This document shows positions 41,226-52,661 of a stretch of DNA of 64,000 nt, in pieces. The stretch spans positions 124,001-188,000 of the forward strand of contig CBDCJB010000007.1 in NCBI GenBank assembly GCA_965217605.1, given 5' to 3'. Origin of the DNA: JAYYZW01 sp965217605. Lineage in GTDB: Bacteria > Pseudomonadota > Gammaproteobacteria > Ga0077536. Under the pieces are notes generated by a model that saw nothing but the letters and a program-made list of their open reading frames with translations, was not told the origin of the DNA and did no database searches. The position numbers were made by a program, and so were the translations under genes. Position 1 is the stretch's first letter, and the number at the start of each line of letters is the position of its first letter.

Positions 41226-44200
41226 CTACCCAAAGCTACCCCCCGTACTAATCAAAGTAGAAACAGCCGCACCGTGACTCCCACCAGTCGCCAATGCTTG
41301 AGCGATCGGCGCTCCTGCTCGCGTCGCAGAGAGTGCTGATGGAAGCCCAACTGCGTTTCCTGCACTCAACGCTGTAGCCCCGATCACACCGGAGGTCGCA
41401 GCCTGCGAAAAACTAAAATTACTCGGCCCGCTGTTTGCCGCGAATTGTCCTACTGTATTCCCGCCAAAACCTGCCGCACTACCCCTGATCGCGGCTCCAC
41501 TCAGTGCCCCAATTCCGGGAATAAAGCTTGACCCGGCGCCTACTAGTGTGCCGGCACTTACGACCGCCAGGAGATTCCCGTCGAAACACGGATCAGACAA
41601 CGCGCCAACAGTAGCTGACAAACCTCCCACTAATCCGCCAATACCAGCCCTTACCGCAGCAACGCAAGCCGGGTTTGTCGCACAAGCGGCGATTAAGGCC
41701 GGTACGACCAATCCGCTGGGATCGGTGTACCTAACGGGATTATTGAAAGCATAAGCGTACGTATTTATACCGCCATCGAGCCCAATCGGGTCACTCTGAA
41801 GATACCGAGCCGATCGAAAGTCATATTCCCGGAGTCCATTATGCACGGAGGTAAAACCAAACGCCGGAGTGAACTGACCAGGATAATTACCTCCTCCTTC
41901 TTCTCGAAACGGAGACACCGGGCCGTTTGAATAATGAAGCTGGCCGGCATCACCCGTGTTTATTTCCGGCACGTCGATGTGATCTGAGAGGAGGTAGGAT
42001 AATGTGCTTGTCTGGGAATGTGTTGCTACAGATGCAACCGTCATATCGTCGAGGTAAATAAATTCCCTTTCTTCTGGATAAGTTGTTCCCGTGAGTCGCT
42101 TTTTTCCAATTAATCTTAGATTGTCATCGTAATGGTAAACGGATTCATCAATGATGAATTCGAATGGTCCAACTGAGTTCTTTTCGTACGCGATTCTTCC
42201 GAGTCCGCTTACGCGAACTATCGTTTCATACGTAGTAAAGAGTGTATAAGTTTCCCGCCGATTGTCATCTCCATACGTATAGCTCGATCCCATGCCCGCA
42301 TTCGTTCGTCAGTAGTATTCCCGGCGGCATCCGCATCATAATCGTAATAAGACCCACCGTTATAAATGATGGTGTCGAGAATATTCGTTCCGGGTTCGTA
42401 TTCGTAACCCCATTCGTTCGTAACAGACTGACTACTTTTTGTTTTACTTAGCCTGACCCCCCATGACCACGGTCCGCTTGCAAAGATCAATCTAGACAGA
42501 TTGTCATATTGGTAAGCCTGATTGTCGGAAGGATCGAGGTGCTCGGTAATATTCTCAATATTTCCTGCTTCGTCATAAAAATATTCTCGATCCATTTGAC
42601 CCGTGTAGGTTAAGCGCCTGAGCTGGTAACTGAAGTCATAGCTGCGGGTCATTGCAATCCCGTTACCGTAATCCATCGCCTTCTTCGGACCGAAAGGCTC
42701 GTATTCGATGTTCTCAACCACAACGTTTTCGGTACCGCCGGATGCTGTCTCCGTTACTCTATCGATGCGGCCGGCTACATCTCGATAATATGTAACCAAC
42801 CGCCCAGATGGATAGGTTATCGTTTCGAGGCGATCTGCGCTGTCATAGGTACTCCTTGTTATGTAGATCGCCCCTTCGTTGTCAATTTCTTTACATACGA
42901 CGTTTCCACGAAGGTCATAGAAGAAATCTGTGGTTCCGCTTTCGTCTTCGATAGACGTGAGGCGCCCGATACCCTGCCGCGCCTGCGTGCACTGCGTGCC
43001 GGCCGTTAGTTCGTCGTAGTTGTATTTCGTATCGGCGTGATCGGGGTAGTCGACCAACGTTAGTCGATTAAGTCCATCATAATCGTTCGTCACCGTGATA
43101 CTGCGGGCATCCGTTTGTGTCATGCGGTTGCCCGCTTCGTCATAGGTGTAGACCGTTGTTGCAGTATCGGGACTTTCTAATTGCTTCAGGTCTCCGAATC
43201 CGGTGTAGGTGTAGATCGTATCGAATCCATTCGGATCATTGACGGTCTTGACGTTACCGTTCGCGTCATAGGAAAACGACGTAACGCCGCCTTTGGCATC
43301 CGTCGTCTGACGCACGCGATTCAGCGCATCGTACAAGTTGCTCGTGAATATTTGCGGATTCTGGTTCGCAGGATCGGGAAACGGGTCGCGCGGATCTATC
43401 GCTGTAAGCAAATTGCCGTTGGCATCGTATTGGAACGCCGTCGTTTGCCCCTCCCCAGCGATGAGCTTTGATAATCGATTCAACGGATCGAAAACGCGAT
43501 CGAGCTGCCGCACGACCGTCGCGCTCGAATTGACCGTAGTCTCGGCAACCCGGTTTCCTAACGTATCCAGCTCATAGGCGATCTGATTATTGGCATTGTC
43601 GCGGATAGAGATAAGACGCCGGGCGTCGTCGTAACCGTAATCAAGGTAAGATCCGTCCGGCAGCGTTACGCGATCGAGCTGCCCCACGACGTCATATTCG
43701 AAGTCCGTCGTCTGGCCGTCGACGGTACGCGAGGTAAGCCATCCTCGCGGGTGATAGGCCAATGTCATAACCGCCCCGTTGGCGTCGACGATCTCGCTGG
43801 GCCGTCCATGCGGATCGTGTTTATTGATATGCGTCGAATGATCGAGCGCATTGCGGATCTCGATCAAATCGCCGACTTTATGATTCGCATCCTCTACCGT
43901 CGCATAGCTAAAATCCGTCGTATCTGTAACATCGGTTCTGGGGCCATCGATGCGTTTGATTAGCTTTAAAGCCGCCAAAGCGGGATCGTCGCCGGCGTTT
44001 TCTCCGTAGTAAACGAAATCCGTTGTCCTCGGCGGAGCGCTTGGATCAGTAGGAAAGCTCCGCTCCGTTTGCCAATCGGTGCGGCCCGATCCGGATACCA
44101 GCGCAGTTTCGATCTCGTATCGGCGATTCCATACACCGGGGTTGGGATCGTCGTCACATACCGTCGGCGGCGCCATGAGCGGATCTGCAGGTTCGTATTT

Positions 44201-45916
44201 CGTCACACGGGTCGCAACACGAAACTGCGTGTCCCATTCCGTCACCACGAGTCTCAGCGCGTTATCGGCGGCGTCCCCACTGCCAGGAATACCTTCTAAG
44301 CGGCAGGTTTGATTGCCATCAGCGTCGTTTTCGAAATACCTGATATTGCCTGCACTATCGGTGCTCGAGGCCAGATAGCCGTTCGTATCGTAGGTCGCCG
44401 ATTTAGGGCGCCCCTGGCAAAGTGCACACTGGCCGCCGAGCACTGCGCTCATCTTCGCCGAGCCGTTGATCACCTCGTACGTCTGCGTTTCCGAAACACC
44501 GTTCGCGTCAATGAATTTTGTAGTTCCAAACGCCGTTGTCCCATCCGGTGGGGAGAAACTATTAATCGTGACCGCGTTTGCACCTCCAGCGCGTTCCGAG
44601 TAATACGCGCGTCCGATGGCGTCGTATTTCCACGTCGCGAAACGATTTCCGTTTTCATCGATAATCCCGGTGAGTTTCATGGTGTCATCAGGCGAGCCAC
44701 CCACGAAAGCGGATTCCCCGTACAGGTATGTTTTCTGTGGCGAGTCTGGGCCCGGATAGGTCACCGATTTCAACACGTCTTCACCACCGAGCGGCGTTTC
44801 GTAATCGTAGGTATAAGTGTTCCCGGCTGGATCGGTTACTGACTCGATATATCCGTTGTTTGTATTGACCGTTAGCGTGCGGCCAAGATGATCGACGATC
44901 GACGTGATTTCACCGTAATCGGCGCGATTAATCGTGATTTTTGTACCGTCGTTGCGCCGGATCTCGGTCAACCACATTCTGTGTTGGTCCAGCGACACGG
45001 GATTGCCGAAAAATGGTGTTTCTAGCGAGTAGAGTTCAACGTTTCCGTCCGCAGTGTGATATTCGTATTCGGCCACATAGAGGATTGAAATAAGCTTGTC
45101 AGCGACATCGCTCGGTCCACTATAGACCCCCGGCGCTAGGTTGAAATATTCATGGGCTTGTCCGTCATGGCGAAATACCATCACGTTGTAAAAATTCGCG
45201 TACCACCAGATCATGCGATTGTATTCGTGGGTCCAACCAGCGCCCATCTTTTGGGTCGTCGGACTGGCCGCTTCCGACATGCCATCGCTGTTGTAGTATC
45301 GAACCCATCTAATCGGGAACGGGCTAGCGCCCACATAATCCGTTTCTTTTTGGAACTTATTCCCGGTCGACGGGTTAATGGGATTGCCCACCTTGCACAT
45401 CGGGCACTCACCGGTATTTCGGGTGGGTAGGAGGCGGCCGGAAGGCAGCGAAACGCAACCTACCGGATTCTCGGTCTGCCCCGGCAGGGATTCGTCGGTC
45501 AGATCGAGAAATTGACCGGGCCCCGGGATGATTTCGTTTGAGTATGCGACGATTCCTCCCGGTCCTTCGGTAAAAGGCTCGCCGGTATTGCAGAAAACTC
45601 TGCCTAGGAAGGTAGAGCCGCCAAATAGACAACCTTCGTTCTGAGATGGGTAGGCCGCCATTTCGAATGTTGATTTTTGATTTACGATCCAACAGCTGTT
45701 TTGAACAGGATTGTTTTCAAGTGAGTCCGCGACCGCCTCGTGGCTTTCTTCCCATGCCACAATAGGGGAGTGTTTCTAATAAAACGGCCCATCGACGTTA
45801 ACAGCATTGACTTGCACGGCTACGGGCAAAAGCAATATATAAATGATTCGGGGCCATAAATCAGCGCGACCGAGTTGAATTGAATAAATTCGTAAGCAAC
45901 ATGGATGTTCCGTCAT
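41226..45916 (-). pseudogene. Rhs/YD-repeat protein gene with an amber codon and a frameshift
   Basis: The likely true start is ATG 45916, with GGAAAGGA upstream, opening a signal peptide (LWPRIIYILLLPVAVQVNA). TAG at 45778-45776 (codon 47) interrupts this frame. It resumes in frame as IVAWEESHEAVADSLENN, a DUF6531 segment (VGNPINPSTGNKFQKETDYV), and a long YD-repeat region (YTYDEAGN, FSYDANGN). At about 42285-42293 a one-base loss shifts the frame; the second part (SSYTYGDDNRRETYTL) completes the core (SARYLQSDPIGLDGGINTYA) and a Gly/Ala-rich tip after DPSGL. About 1560 codons in all. Confidence 0.85.
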
Positions 45917-46044
45917 TTGATTTGGAGTCCTTTCCAACAAACATTGATAACACCGTATTCACCGGTCCGGAATACGGCTTCCCTTCTTCATTGTGTCGAG
46001 ATCAAATACGCCGAGCGCCGCGAATTTGATCATTAGATGGCGGG

Positions 46045-46764
46045 TTAACCGGGAGATTTTCCTAAGGTACTTAAATCGGTATCTTTATCGGCAGGAACCG
46101 GATCCGGATCGGGCAGTTCATAAGGCGACACCTGCAGGATCACGCCGAACAGCGGATGATCGAAATAATGCAGTTCATTGAGTTTGAGTTGGCGGGTCTC
46201 GGTGAGACGCACCGGGATACCTGCGTGGTAGTAGAGAAAATCCAGATCGACGTGTAAGAGACGGCCGATCTTGACGCGCACGATGCCCTCGGCCTGGGGT
46301 GTCGATGCCAAGCCAGCTTCATCCTCAGCCGCGTCGCCCAACTGCAGGCGCTCGACGTCGGATAGGTACACACGCTTGGCGCCGCGGACGCCGAAACTCG
46401 GTTGCCGCCACGCGGCGAAAAGCAGCGGTTTGTATTCACTACTGCCACGCAGGCGGCGTTCAACCGCGGTCAGCGTGCGCTCCGCGCGATCCAGCAGTTT
46501 GAAGGCGATCGGCCCCGCGAAGGCGCCCTCACCCTCCAGTGGCGGCGGCTCGTCGGACATTTCAGGGAGATCGACGATCAGTTCCATGGCCCGCCCGAAC
46601 GCCGGCAGACTCATCAGTTCAGGCCATTCTTCGCCGCCACCGCTCATCGCTTCGAGGTGCTGGAAGACAACGACCTCGACTTGGTACCAACGCGCGTGCG
46701 CGATGTTCGAAAAGAGCGCCGTGGCAGCGATCACTGCTGCGTAAACGATGCAGTTACGCAGCAT
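46045..46764 (-). CDS. csiV: CsiV-family peptidoglycan-associated protein
   Basis: About 239 residues from ATG 46764 with a signal peptide (VYAAVIAATALFSNIAHA). The mature part has WYQVEVVVFQHL and LLHVDLDFLYYHAG, and a near-terminal YFDHPLFGVILQVSPYE, which are CsiV hallmarks. In relatives CsiV binds peptidoglycan and supports cell-wall homeostasis. It overlaps the mfd end by 11 bp. The next 5' neighbour region holds the Rhs upstream sequence. Confidence 0.85.
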   Translation of the reverse strand: MLRNCIVYAAVIAATALFSNIAHARWYQVEVVVFQHLEAMSGGGEEWPELMSLPAFGRAMELIVDLPEMSDEPPPLEGEGAFAGPIAFKLLDRAERTLTAVERRLRGSSEYKPLLFAAWRQPSFGVRGAKRVYLSDVERLQLGDAAEDEAGLASTPQAEGIVRVKIGRLLHVDLDFLYYHAGIPVRLTETRQLKLNELHYFDHPLFGVILQVSPYELPDPDPVPADKDTDLSTLGKSPG

Positions 46765-49700
46765 GACGGCGGCGAAATCGCTCAAAAAGGAAGGCTAATT
46801 CTTCAAACCTCGCCGTTGCATCCGGTAAGTCTTTGACGATGCGGATTTTCTCGCCGCCGTCCATGCGGTAGTCGGGATCGGTTTGGATGAGGTCGATGAC
46901 GCTCGACGGATCGATGTCGGGGTTGGGATGAAATTCGATCCGGCCACCGCGCCGGCCGAGATCGATTCGGCGTATGCCCAGCCGCTCGCCGTCCAGCCGT
47001 AACGAGGTAACGCGAAACAGGTTGTCGACCGCGCTGCCGAATACACCGAACCGGTCGATGATCTCTTCGCGCAGATCGTTCAGGTCTTCAGGCCCTTTAG
47101 CACTGGCAATCCGCTTATAGAGGATCAACCGCGCATGAACGTCGGGCAGATAATCCTCGGGCAGCAACGCGGGAATATGTAACTCGACTTCGACGCGTGC
47201 GTCCAGCGCATTATCAAGGTCGATACCGCGTCCGGATTTCAACGCAGTCACGGTGCGTTTCAACAGTTCCGAATACAATCCGAAGCCGATCTCCTGGATG
47301 TGCCCGCTCTGTTCTTCGCCGAGGATCTCGCCGGCACCGCGGATCTCGAGGTCGTGGGTCGCCAGGGTAAAGCCGACGCCCAGTTCTTCCAGCGATTCGA
47401 TCGCTTCCAAGCGCTTGATGGCGTCCGTGGTCATAGCTTTGCGGTGCGGCACGACGAGATAGGCGTACGCCCGATGATGCGAGCGACCCACGCGGCCACG
47501 GAGCTGATACAACTGTGCGAGTCCGAATTTATCGGCGCGGTTGATAATAATGGTGTTCGCGTTCGGTACGTCGATGCCTGTTTCGATAATCGTGCTGCAT
47601 AGAAGCACATTACAGCGCCCGTGATAAAAATCGAGCATGACCTGTTCCAGCGCGCGCTCGCGCATTTGGCCATGCGCGATACCGAGGCGCGCTTCGGGGG
47701 CGATCGTGCGTAATTCATCGGCCATCTGTTCGATGGTTTCCACCTTGTTGTGCACGAAATATACCTGCCCGCCGCGCCCGATCTCACGCAGGATCGCTTC
47801 ACGCAACAGAGGCGCGGCCCACTCCCTGACGAAGGTCTTGATGGCGAGTCGTTTGGACGGTGCGGTGGCGATGATCGAGAGCTCGCGCGTCCCGGACAAC
47901 GCCAGATTGAGCGTGCGTGGAATGGGCGTTGCCGTCAGCGTCAGAATATCGACGTTGCTGCGTAGCGCCTTGATCCTCTCTTTCTGGCGGACGCCAAACC
48001 GATGCTCTTCATCGACGATCAATAAGCCCAGCCGTTTGAATCGGATATCCTTGCCCAGGAGTTTATGCGTACCGATCACGATATCGACGGTTCCATCCGC
48101 GAGCCCGTCGAGCGCATGCCGCGTCGCTTTGGAATCCCGAAAACGCGATAATTGTTCGATACGCACGGGCCAATCGGCAAAGCGATCCATGAACGTTTCG
48201 TTGTGCTGGCGCGCCAAAAGGGTCGTCGGTACGAGGATGGCGACCTGTCGACCGTCGTTGACCGCGATGAACGCAGCGCGCATCGCGACCTCCGTTTTAC
48301 CGAATCCGACGTCTCCACAGATCAAGCGGTCCATCGGTTGTTCGTTTCGCATGTCTTGTAAAACAGCTTCAACCGCACTTATCTGGTCGGGCGTTTCCTC
48401 GAACGAAAAATCCTGCTCGAACGTTGCGTACGGATCCTGTTCTACCGTGAATGCGTGACCTTTGCGCGCCGCGCGTCGCGCATTGATCTCCAACAACTCG
48501 GCAGCTACGTCGCGGATCTTCTCCGCCGCCTTTTTACGCGCTTTATCCCACTGGCCGCTGCCCAGTTTGTGCAGCGGCGTGTGATCGGGATCGACGCCAG
48601 AGTAGCGGCTGATCAGATTGAGCGCGCTAACGGGCACGTAAAGGATATCGCCGTCCGCGTATTCGATCTTGATGAACTCGTTGGTTATGCCGCCGGCGGT
48701 CAAGACTTCCAGTTTCTGGTAGCGCCCTACGCCGTGCTGCTCATGCACCACCGGCGAGCCTTCGTGAAGTTCAGTCAAGTTGCGCACCACCGCTTCGTTG
48801 TCCGTGGCGCTGCGGCGCCGGCGACGGCGCTGATACGCGCGCTCGCCGAATAACTGCGCTTCGGTCAGGAGACTGATGGGCGGCCGGTCGAATTCCGCGC
48901 CTTCGCTCAAGTTTGCGACCGCGATACCAACTGCCGCATCAGCGTTCAGGAAGTCAGACCACGATTCGAACACCTGTGGGCGAAAGGGCTGCGCGGAAAA
49001 GAGCTCCAGGAGAGTTTCACGGCGCCCGAGCGAATCGGCCAGAAACAGCACGCGCCCTTCCGCACGCGCGGTGTGGTCGCGCAACAGGGCGAAGGGATCC
49101 GCGGCGCGTGCATTGACCGGCACCTGCACCGGCGCGCGCGTGTCGAATTCAATACTTGACGACTCCGGTGACGGTTCGATTCCGCTCAGATGCACCCGCG
49201 CGAACGCGGTTGAACGCGCGGCAATGGTCTCGAAATCCGTAAACATCCGCGCTGGTTTCACGAGCGGACGCTCGGAATCGTGGCACAGGGCTTCGTAGCG
49301 TTCCACAACGGTACGTCCGAAATGCTCGGCGGCATCTTCGACATCTTCGTCAATGACGATCAATGCGTCTCGAGGGAAATAATCGGTGATGAGATCGAGT
49401 TCGTCGAAGAACAACGGCAAGTAGTACTCGATTCCGGCGGGAGCCAGGCCTTCCGACACGTCCTGATACAGCGAGCAATCCTGCACTCGCCCATCGAACT
49501 CGAGCCGCCACGCGCGTCGAAATTCTCGGATCGCCACCTCGTCCAGCGGAAACTCGCGCGCCGGCAAGACATCCATGACGTCAACATTGGTGAGCGAACG
49601 CTGGCTTTCGACGTCGAACAGGCGCAGCGTCTCGATGTCCTCATCGAAGAGATCGATACGAAATGGCGCATCCGCGCCCATCGGGAACACGTCGATCAAG

Positions 49701-50233
49701 GATCCGCGCACCGCGTAATCGCCGTGTTCCGCCACCTGGGCGCAGGCGCGGTAACCCGCCGCGTCGAGGCGGCGGCGAAACGCATCGCGGTCGAGACGCT
49801 CGCCGACCTTCAGGCTGAACGCCCGTCCGCTCATCCAGTCACAAGGCGGATAGCGGTGCATCGTCGTCGCGGCCGTAACGATGATCACACCGCGTTCGAT
49901 CCGCGGCAGTTGACTCAGCGTCGCGATCCGCGCGGAGATGATGTCCTGATAGGGGCTGAACCGATCGTAGGGCAGCGTTTCCCAATCCGGGATCTCGAAA
50001 CGTGGCAGCCGCGGTTGAAAAAACGCTATTTCGCGTTCGAATTGCGACGCGGTCGCGGCGTCGGGCGCGATGAAAACGACTGGCAGATCGTGTGACGCCG
50101 TCAGGCTCGCGACGGCGAGCGACTTGGCCGCGCCATACAGACGGGTCCAACGTTGCACCTCACCGGGCGCGCCGGGTGGCGGCGGAGTGAGTGGATTGCA
50201 GCGCTCGCCTACTTCATCCACGAGCTTGGGCAT
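46754..50233 (-). CDS. mfd: Transcription-repair coupling factor Mfd
   Basis: A 1159-residue Mfd that displaces RNA polymerase stalled at DNA lesions and recruits UvrA. N-terminal UvrB-homology and RNA-polymerase-interacting domains precede the translocase. The Walker A is GDVGFGKTEVAMRAAF and Walker B DEEHRFGVRQKE; the RAD/TRG region includes RVGRSHHRAYAYL. Length and domain order are normal. It begins directly after pyrF. Confidence 0.96.
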   Translation of the reverse strand: MPKLVDEVGERCNPLTPPPPGAPGEVQRWTRLYGAAKSLAVASLTASHDLPVVFIAPDAATASQFEREIAFFQPRLPRFEIPDWETLPYDRFSPYQDIISARIATLSQLPRIERGVIIVTAATTMHRYPPCDWMSGRAFSLKVGERLDRDAFRRRLDAAGYRACAQVAEHGDYAVRGSLIDVFPMGADAPFRIDLFDEDIETLRLFDVESQRSLTNVDVMDVLPAREFPLDEVAIREFRRAWRLEFDGRVQDCSLYQDVSEGLAPAGIEYYLPLFFDELDLITDYFPRDALIVIDEDVEDAAEHFGRTVVERYEALCHDSERPLVKPARMFTDFETIAARSTAFARVHLSGIEPSPESSSIEFDTRAPVQVPVNARAADPFALLRDHTARAEGRVLFLADSLGRRETLLELFSAQPFRPQVFESWSDFLNADAAVGIAVANLSEGAEFDRPPISLLTEAQLFGERAYQRRRRRRSATDNEAVVRNLTELHEGSPVVHEQHGVGRYQKLEVLTAGGITNEFIKIEYADGDILYVPVSALNLISRYSGVDPDHTPLHKLGSGQWDKARKKAAEKIRDVAAELLEINARRAARKGHAFTVEQDPYATFEQDFSFEETPDQISAVEAVLQDMRNEQPMDRLICGDVGFGKTEVAMRAAFIAVNDGRQVAILVPTTLLARQHNETFMDRFADWPVRIEQLSRFRDSKATRHALDGLADGTVDIVIGTHKLLGKDIRFKRLGLLIVDEEHRFGVRQKERIKALRSNVDILTLTATPIPRTLNLALSGTRELSIIATAPSKRLAIKTFVREWAAPLLREAILREIGRGGQVYFVHNKVETIEQMADELRTIAPEARLGIAHGQMRERALEQVMLDFYHGRCNVLLCSTIIETGIDVPNANTIIINRADKFGLAQLYQLRGRVGRSHHRAYAYLVVPHRKAMTTDAIKRLEAIESLEELGVGFTLATHDLEIRGAGEILGEEQSGHIQEIGFGLYSELLKRTVTALKSGRGIDLDNALDARVEVELHIPALLPEDYLPDVHARLILYKRIASAKGPEDLNDLREEIIDRFGVFGSAVDNLFRVTSLRLDGERLGIRRIDLGRRGGRIEFHPNPDIDPSSVIDLIQTDPDYRMDGGEKIRIVKDLPDATARFEELAFLFERFRRRHAA

Positions 50234-50965
50234 TTAGGCGCGTTCGGTATTCGATCGGCCGTGCGCTTCGACGCACGCATTGTTAATTGCGGCGAGCGCC
50301 TCATTGGGTTGCGCCGCCTGGGTTATCGGACGCCCGATAACGAGGTAGTTCGCGCCCGACGTAATCGCGTCGTCTGGCGTGGCCGTGCGCGCTTGATCGT
50401 CACCCGTGCTCCCGGCCGGTCTTACACCCGGCGTCACCAATGTGAAATCCGCGCCGATGCGATCGCGCAGCGACGTTATTTCGAGCGGCGAACAGACCAC
50501 GCCGTCGAGGCCCGCATTCACGGCGAGGGTCGCGAGACGGCAAACCTGTTCCTGCGCGGTATTCGACACCCCCACTTCGGACAATGCCGCATCGTTCAAA
50601 CTCGTCAATACGGATACGCCGATTAGGAGTGGGCGGTGCTCGCCGTCGTCTATCGCGCCGCGCGCCGCTGCCATCATCGCTGTGCCGCCGGCAGCGTGTA
50701 CGTTCAGCATCCAACAGCCGAGATCGGCCGCCGCGCGGCACGCGCCCGCTACCGTATTCGGAATGTCGTGGAATTTGAGATCGAGGAAGACCTCGAAGCC
50801 CCGCTGGTTAAGGGCGCGAACGGAAGCAGGCCCCGCGCGCATGAAGAGTTCCTTGCCGATCTTGACCCGGCAGGCGTGCGCATCGAGTTGATCGACGCAT
50901 GCGAGCGCTTGATCGAGATCTGGAAAATCGAGCGCGACGATGACGGGTTTGAACGGCGTGTTCAC
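50234..50965 (-). CDS. pyrF: Orotidine 5'-phosphate decarboxylase
   Basis: A 243-residue TIM-barrel decarboxylase in pyrimidine synthesis. FLDLKFHDIPNTVAGA carries the catalytic Lys-x-x-Asp. VIVALDFPDLDQALA and LVTPGVRPAGSTGDDQAR are additional signatures. It lies between lapB and mfd with a normal length. Confidence 0.96.
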   Translation of the reverse strand: MNTPFKPVIVALDFPDLDQALACVDQLDAHACRVKIGKELFMRAGPASVRALNQRGFEVFLDLKFHDIPNTVAGACRAAADLGCWMLNVHAAGGTAMMAAARGAIDDGEHRPLLIGVSVLTSLNDAALSEVGVSNTAQEQVCRLATLAVNAGLDGVVCSPLEITSLRDRIGADFTLVTPGVRPAGSTGDDQARTATPDDAITSGANYLVIGRPITQAAQPNEALAAINNACVEAHGRSNTERA

Positions 50966-51044
50966 GTCGGCAATCGCGCGCCTCGCGGTCGGTTCGGGCA
51001 GTCGGAAACGCGCGTGCTGGCCCTCAGAAACCCGACTCGGCGGC

Positions 51045-52229
51045 TCACTCGCCCTCGATACCGTGTATCGGTTTTACCGAGTTCCATAATTTGCAACTCG
51101 GACATTGCCAATGCAGGGATCGCCCCTTAAACCCGCAGTTACCGCACATGTAACTCGATTTTTCTTCGATGAGGCGGGCGGTCAGCTCCTTGAGCAGGGA
51201 GAGGTTTTCCTTCGCTTCTCCCTCGGCATTGGTGAGCGAGTAATCGATCAAGCGATCGATCCCACGCACGGTCGGTCTGATCTTCAATTCCTCGACGATG
51301 GCCTGCTTGGCTTCGTCGATACTGCCGAGTTCCGTCATGATTTCGGCGAGCACCAAAACCGGCGTGATACCTGCGTGCAGCGCACTCAATCGTTTGAGAT
51401 AACTGACTAGATCGTCGATCTGATCGAGCGCCCGATAGCTGTCGACGAGCGGGCCGATCGCTTCGGGAAGGAAGGCCAGGTCTTGTTTTTCGATTTCCTG
51501 AAGGTGGCCGATCGCCCCTTCGTATGCGCCCGCAGCCATTGCGATCTCGGCTTGCATCAAACTCGCGCGTACGCAGTTGCCGTCTACCTGCACAGCGTCG
51601 CGCAGCAGCTCGCCGGCGGACTCAACCTTGCCTTCTTCCATATCGGTTCGGGCCTGCTCGCACAGAAAATGCGCACGCATCTCGCCCAGGTTTCGACTGG
51701 CAATCTTCTGCAGGCGACCGGTGTATTCGAGCGCTTTGTCCCAATCTTGTTCCTGCTGGTAAATATCGATCAAATGATCCATGGCCTGGCGTTGATGCGC
51801 ACCTGATTCGAGTAATTCCTTGAACAGGCTTTCGGCGCGATCGAGCAGACCGGAGCGCATGTAGTCCAGGCCCAACTCCAGTAATGCGAGTGCGCGCTGG
51901 TCGAACTCGAGACTCGGTCTCGCCACGAGATTCTGGTGAATACGAATGGCGCGATCGACTTCGCCACGCCGGCGAAACAGGTTTCCGAGCGCGAGATGTG
52001 TTTCTACGGTCTCACTCTCGACTTCGAGGACCTTGATGAAAACCTCAATCGCCTTGTCCGGGCGATCGTTGAGCAGGTAATTGAGTCCGCGGAAATAGTC
52101 CGAAGACATGCTGGAGCCGCCGTTTGCGCCGTTGTCGGCAGCGGTTTCGCGGCGCCCAAAATACCATCCCGAAACCGCCGCGAGCGGCAGTAATGAGACA
52201 ACGATGAAAAACAGGTAATCAGCCGGCAT
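51045..52229 (-). CDS. lapB: Lipopolysaccharide assembly protein LapB
   Basis: A 394-residue inner-membrane protein with an N-terminal anchor (YLFFIVVSLLPLAAVSGWYF) and TPR repeats (ALGNLFRRRGEVDRAIRIHQ and successors). It ends in a rubredoxin-type zinc site (CGNCGFKGRSLHWQCPSCKL). In E. coli LapB controls LpxC turnover. It overlaps lapA by 11 bp. Confidence 0.95.
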   Translation of the reverse strand: MPADYLFFIVVSLLPLAAVSGWYFGRRETAADNGANGGSSMSSDYFRGLNYLLNDRPDKAIEVFIKVLEVESETVETHLALGNLFRRRGEVDRAIRIHQNLVARPSLEFDQRALALLELGLDYMRSGLLDRAESLFKELLESGAHQRQAMDHLIDIYQQEQDWDKALEYTGRLQKIASRNLGEMRAHFLCEQARTDMEEGKVESAGELLRDAVQVDGNCVRASLMQAEIAMAAGAYEGAIGHLQEIEKQDLAFLPEAIGPLVDSYRALDQIDDLVSYLKRLSALHAGITPVLVLAEIMTELGSIDEAKQAIVEELKIRPTVRGIDRLIDYSLTNAEGEAKENLSLLKELTARLIEEKSSYMCGNCGFKGRSLHWQCPSCKLWNSVKPIHGIEGE

Positions 52230-52512
52230 CGTTGAGCGAAACCGACCGTAGGCTCGACAACTCGCGGGTCGCGATGTCGTTGCGTTTGGCGAGGCGTCTG
52301 ATCTCGCGCTTGAGGCGCACGACCGTGGCGGTCATGGCCATGACGCCGAGCACCGCACCGACGGCGAGCGCACCCACGACGACGATGGACAACTCGGCGT
52401 GGAGGCTCCCGGCATAGTAGTTCAATACGATCTCCTGATCGTTTCGCACATGGAACGCGAGCCCAGCCAGTGCCATGAGGATCGCGAAAGCCATGTACAG
52501 GACGCGGGACAC
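52219..52512 (-). CDS. lapA: LapA-family membrane protein
   Basis: About 97 residues from GTG 52512 (an ATG at 52590 is an alternative but adds a non-homologous leader). Two transmembrane helices (VLYMAFAILMALAGLAFHV, VVVGALAVGAVLGVMAMTA) separated by NDQEIVLNYYAGSL are typical of LapA. The C-terminus is a coiled-coil-like RLKREIRRLAKRND. It pairs with LapB, overlapping by 11 bp. Confidence 0.85.
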   Translation of the reverse strand: MSRVLYMAFAILMALAGLAFHVRNDQEIVLNYYAGSLHAELSIVVVGALAVGAVLGVMAMTATVVRLKREIRRLAKRNDIATRELSSLRSVSLNDAG

Positions 52513-52661
52513 ATCTTTACCCTGTTCGCTGTGGTCCGAGTTGACCCGCCTTAATGATCGCATGGATTCCGCGTAGCGATCGAGCCGCATCGCCGGAGGC
52601 GGTGCCTGGCGCGTCGCGCGGATTTTCGAATCCCGTCCCGGAGGTAACAGGTCAGTGCGGT

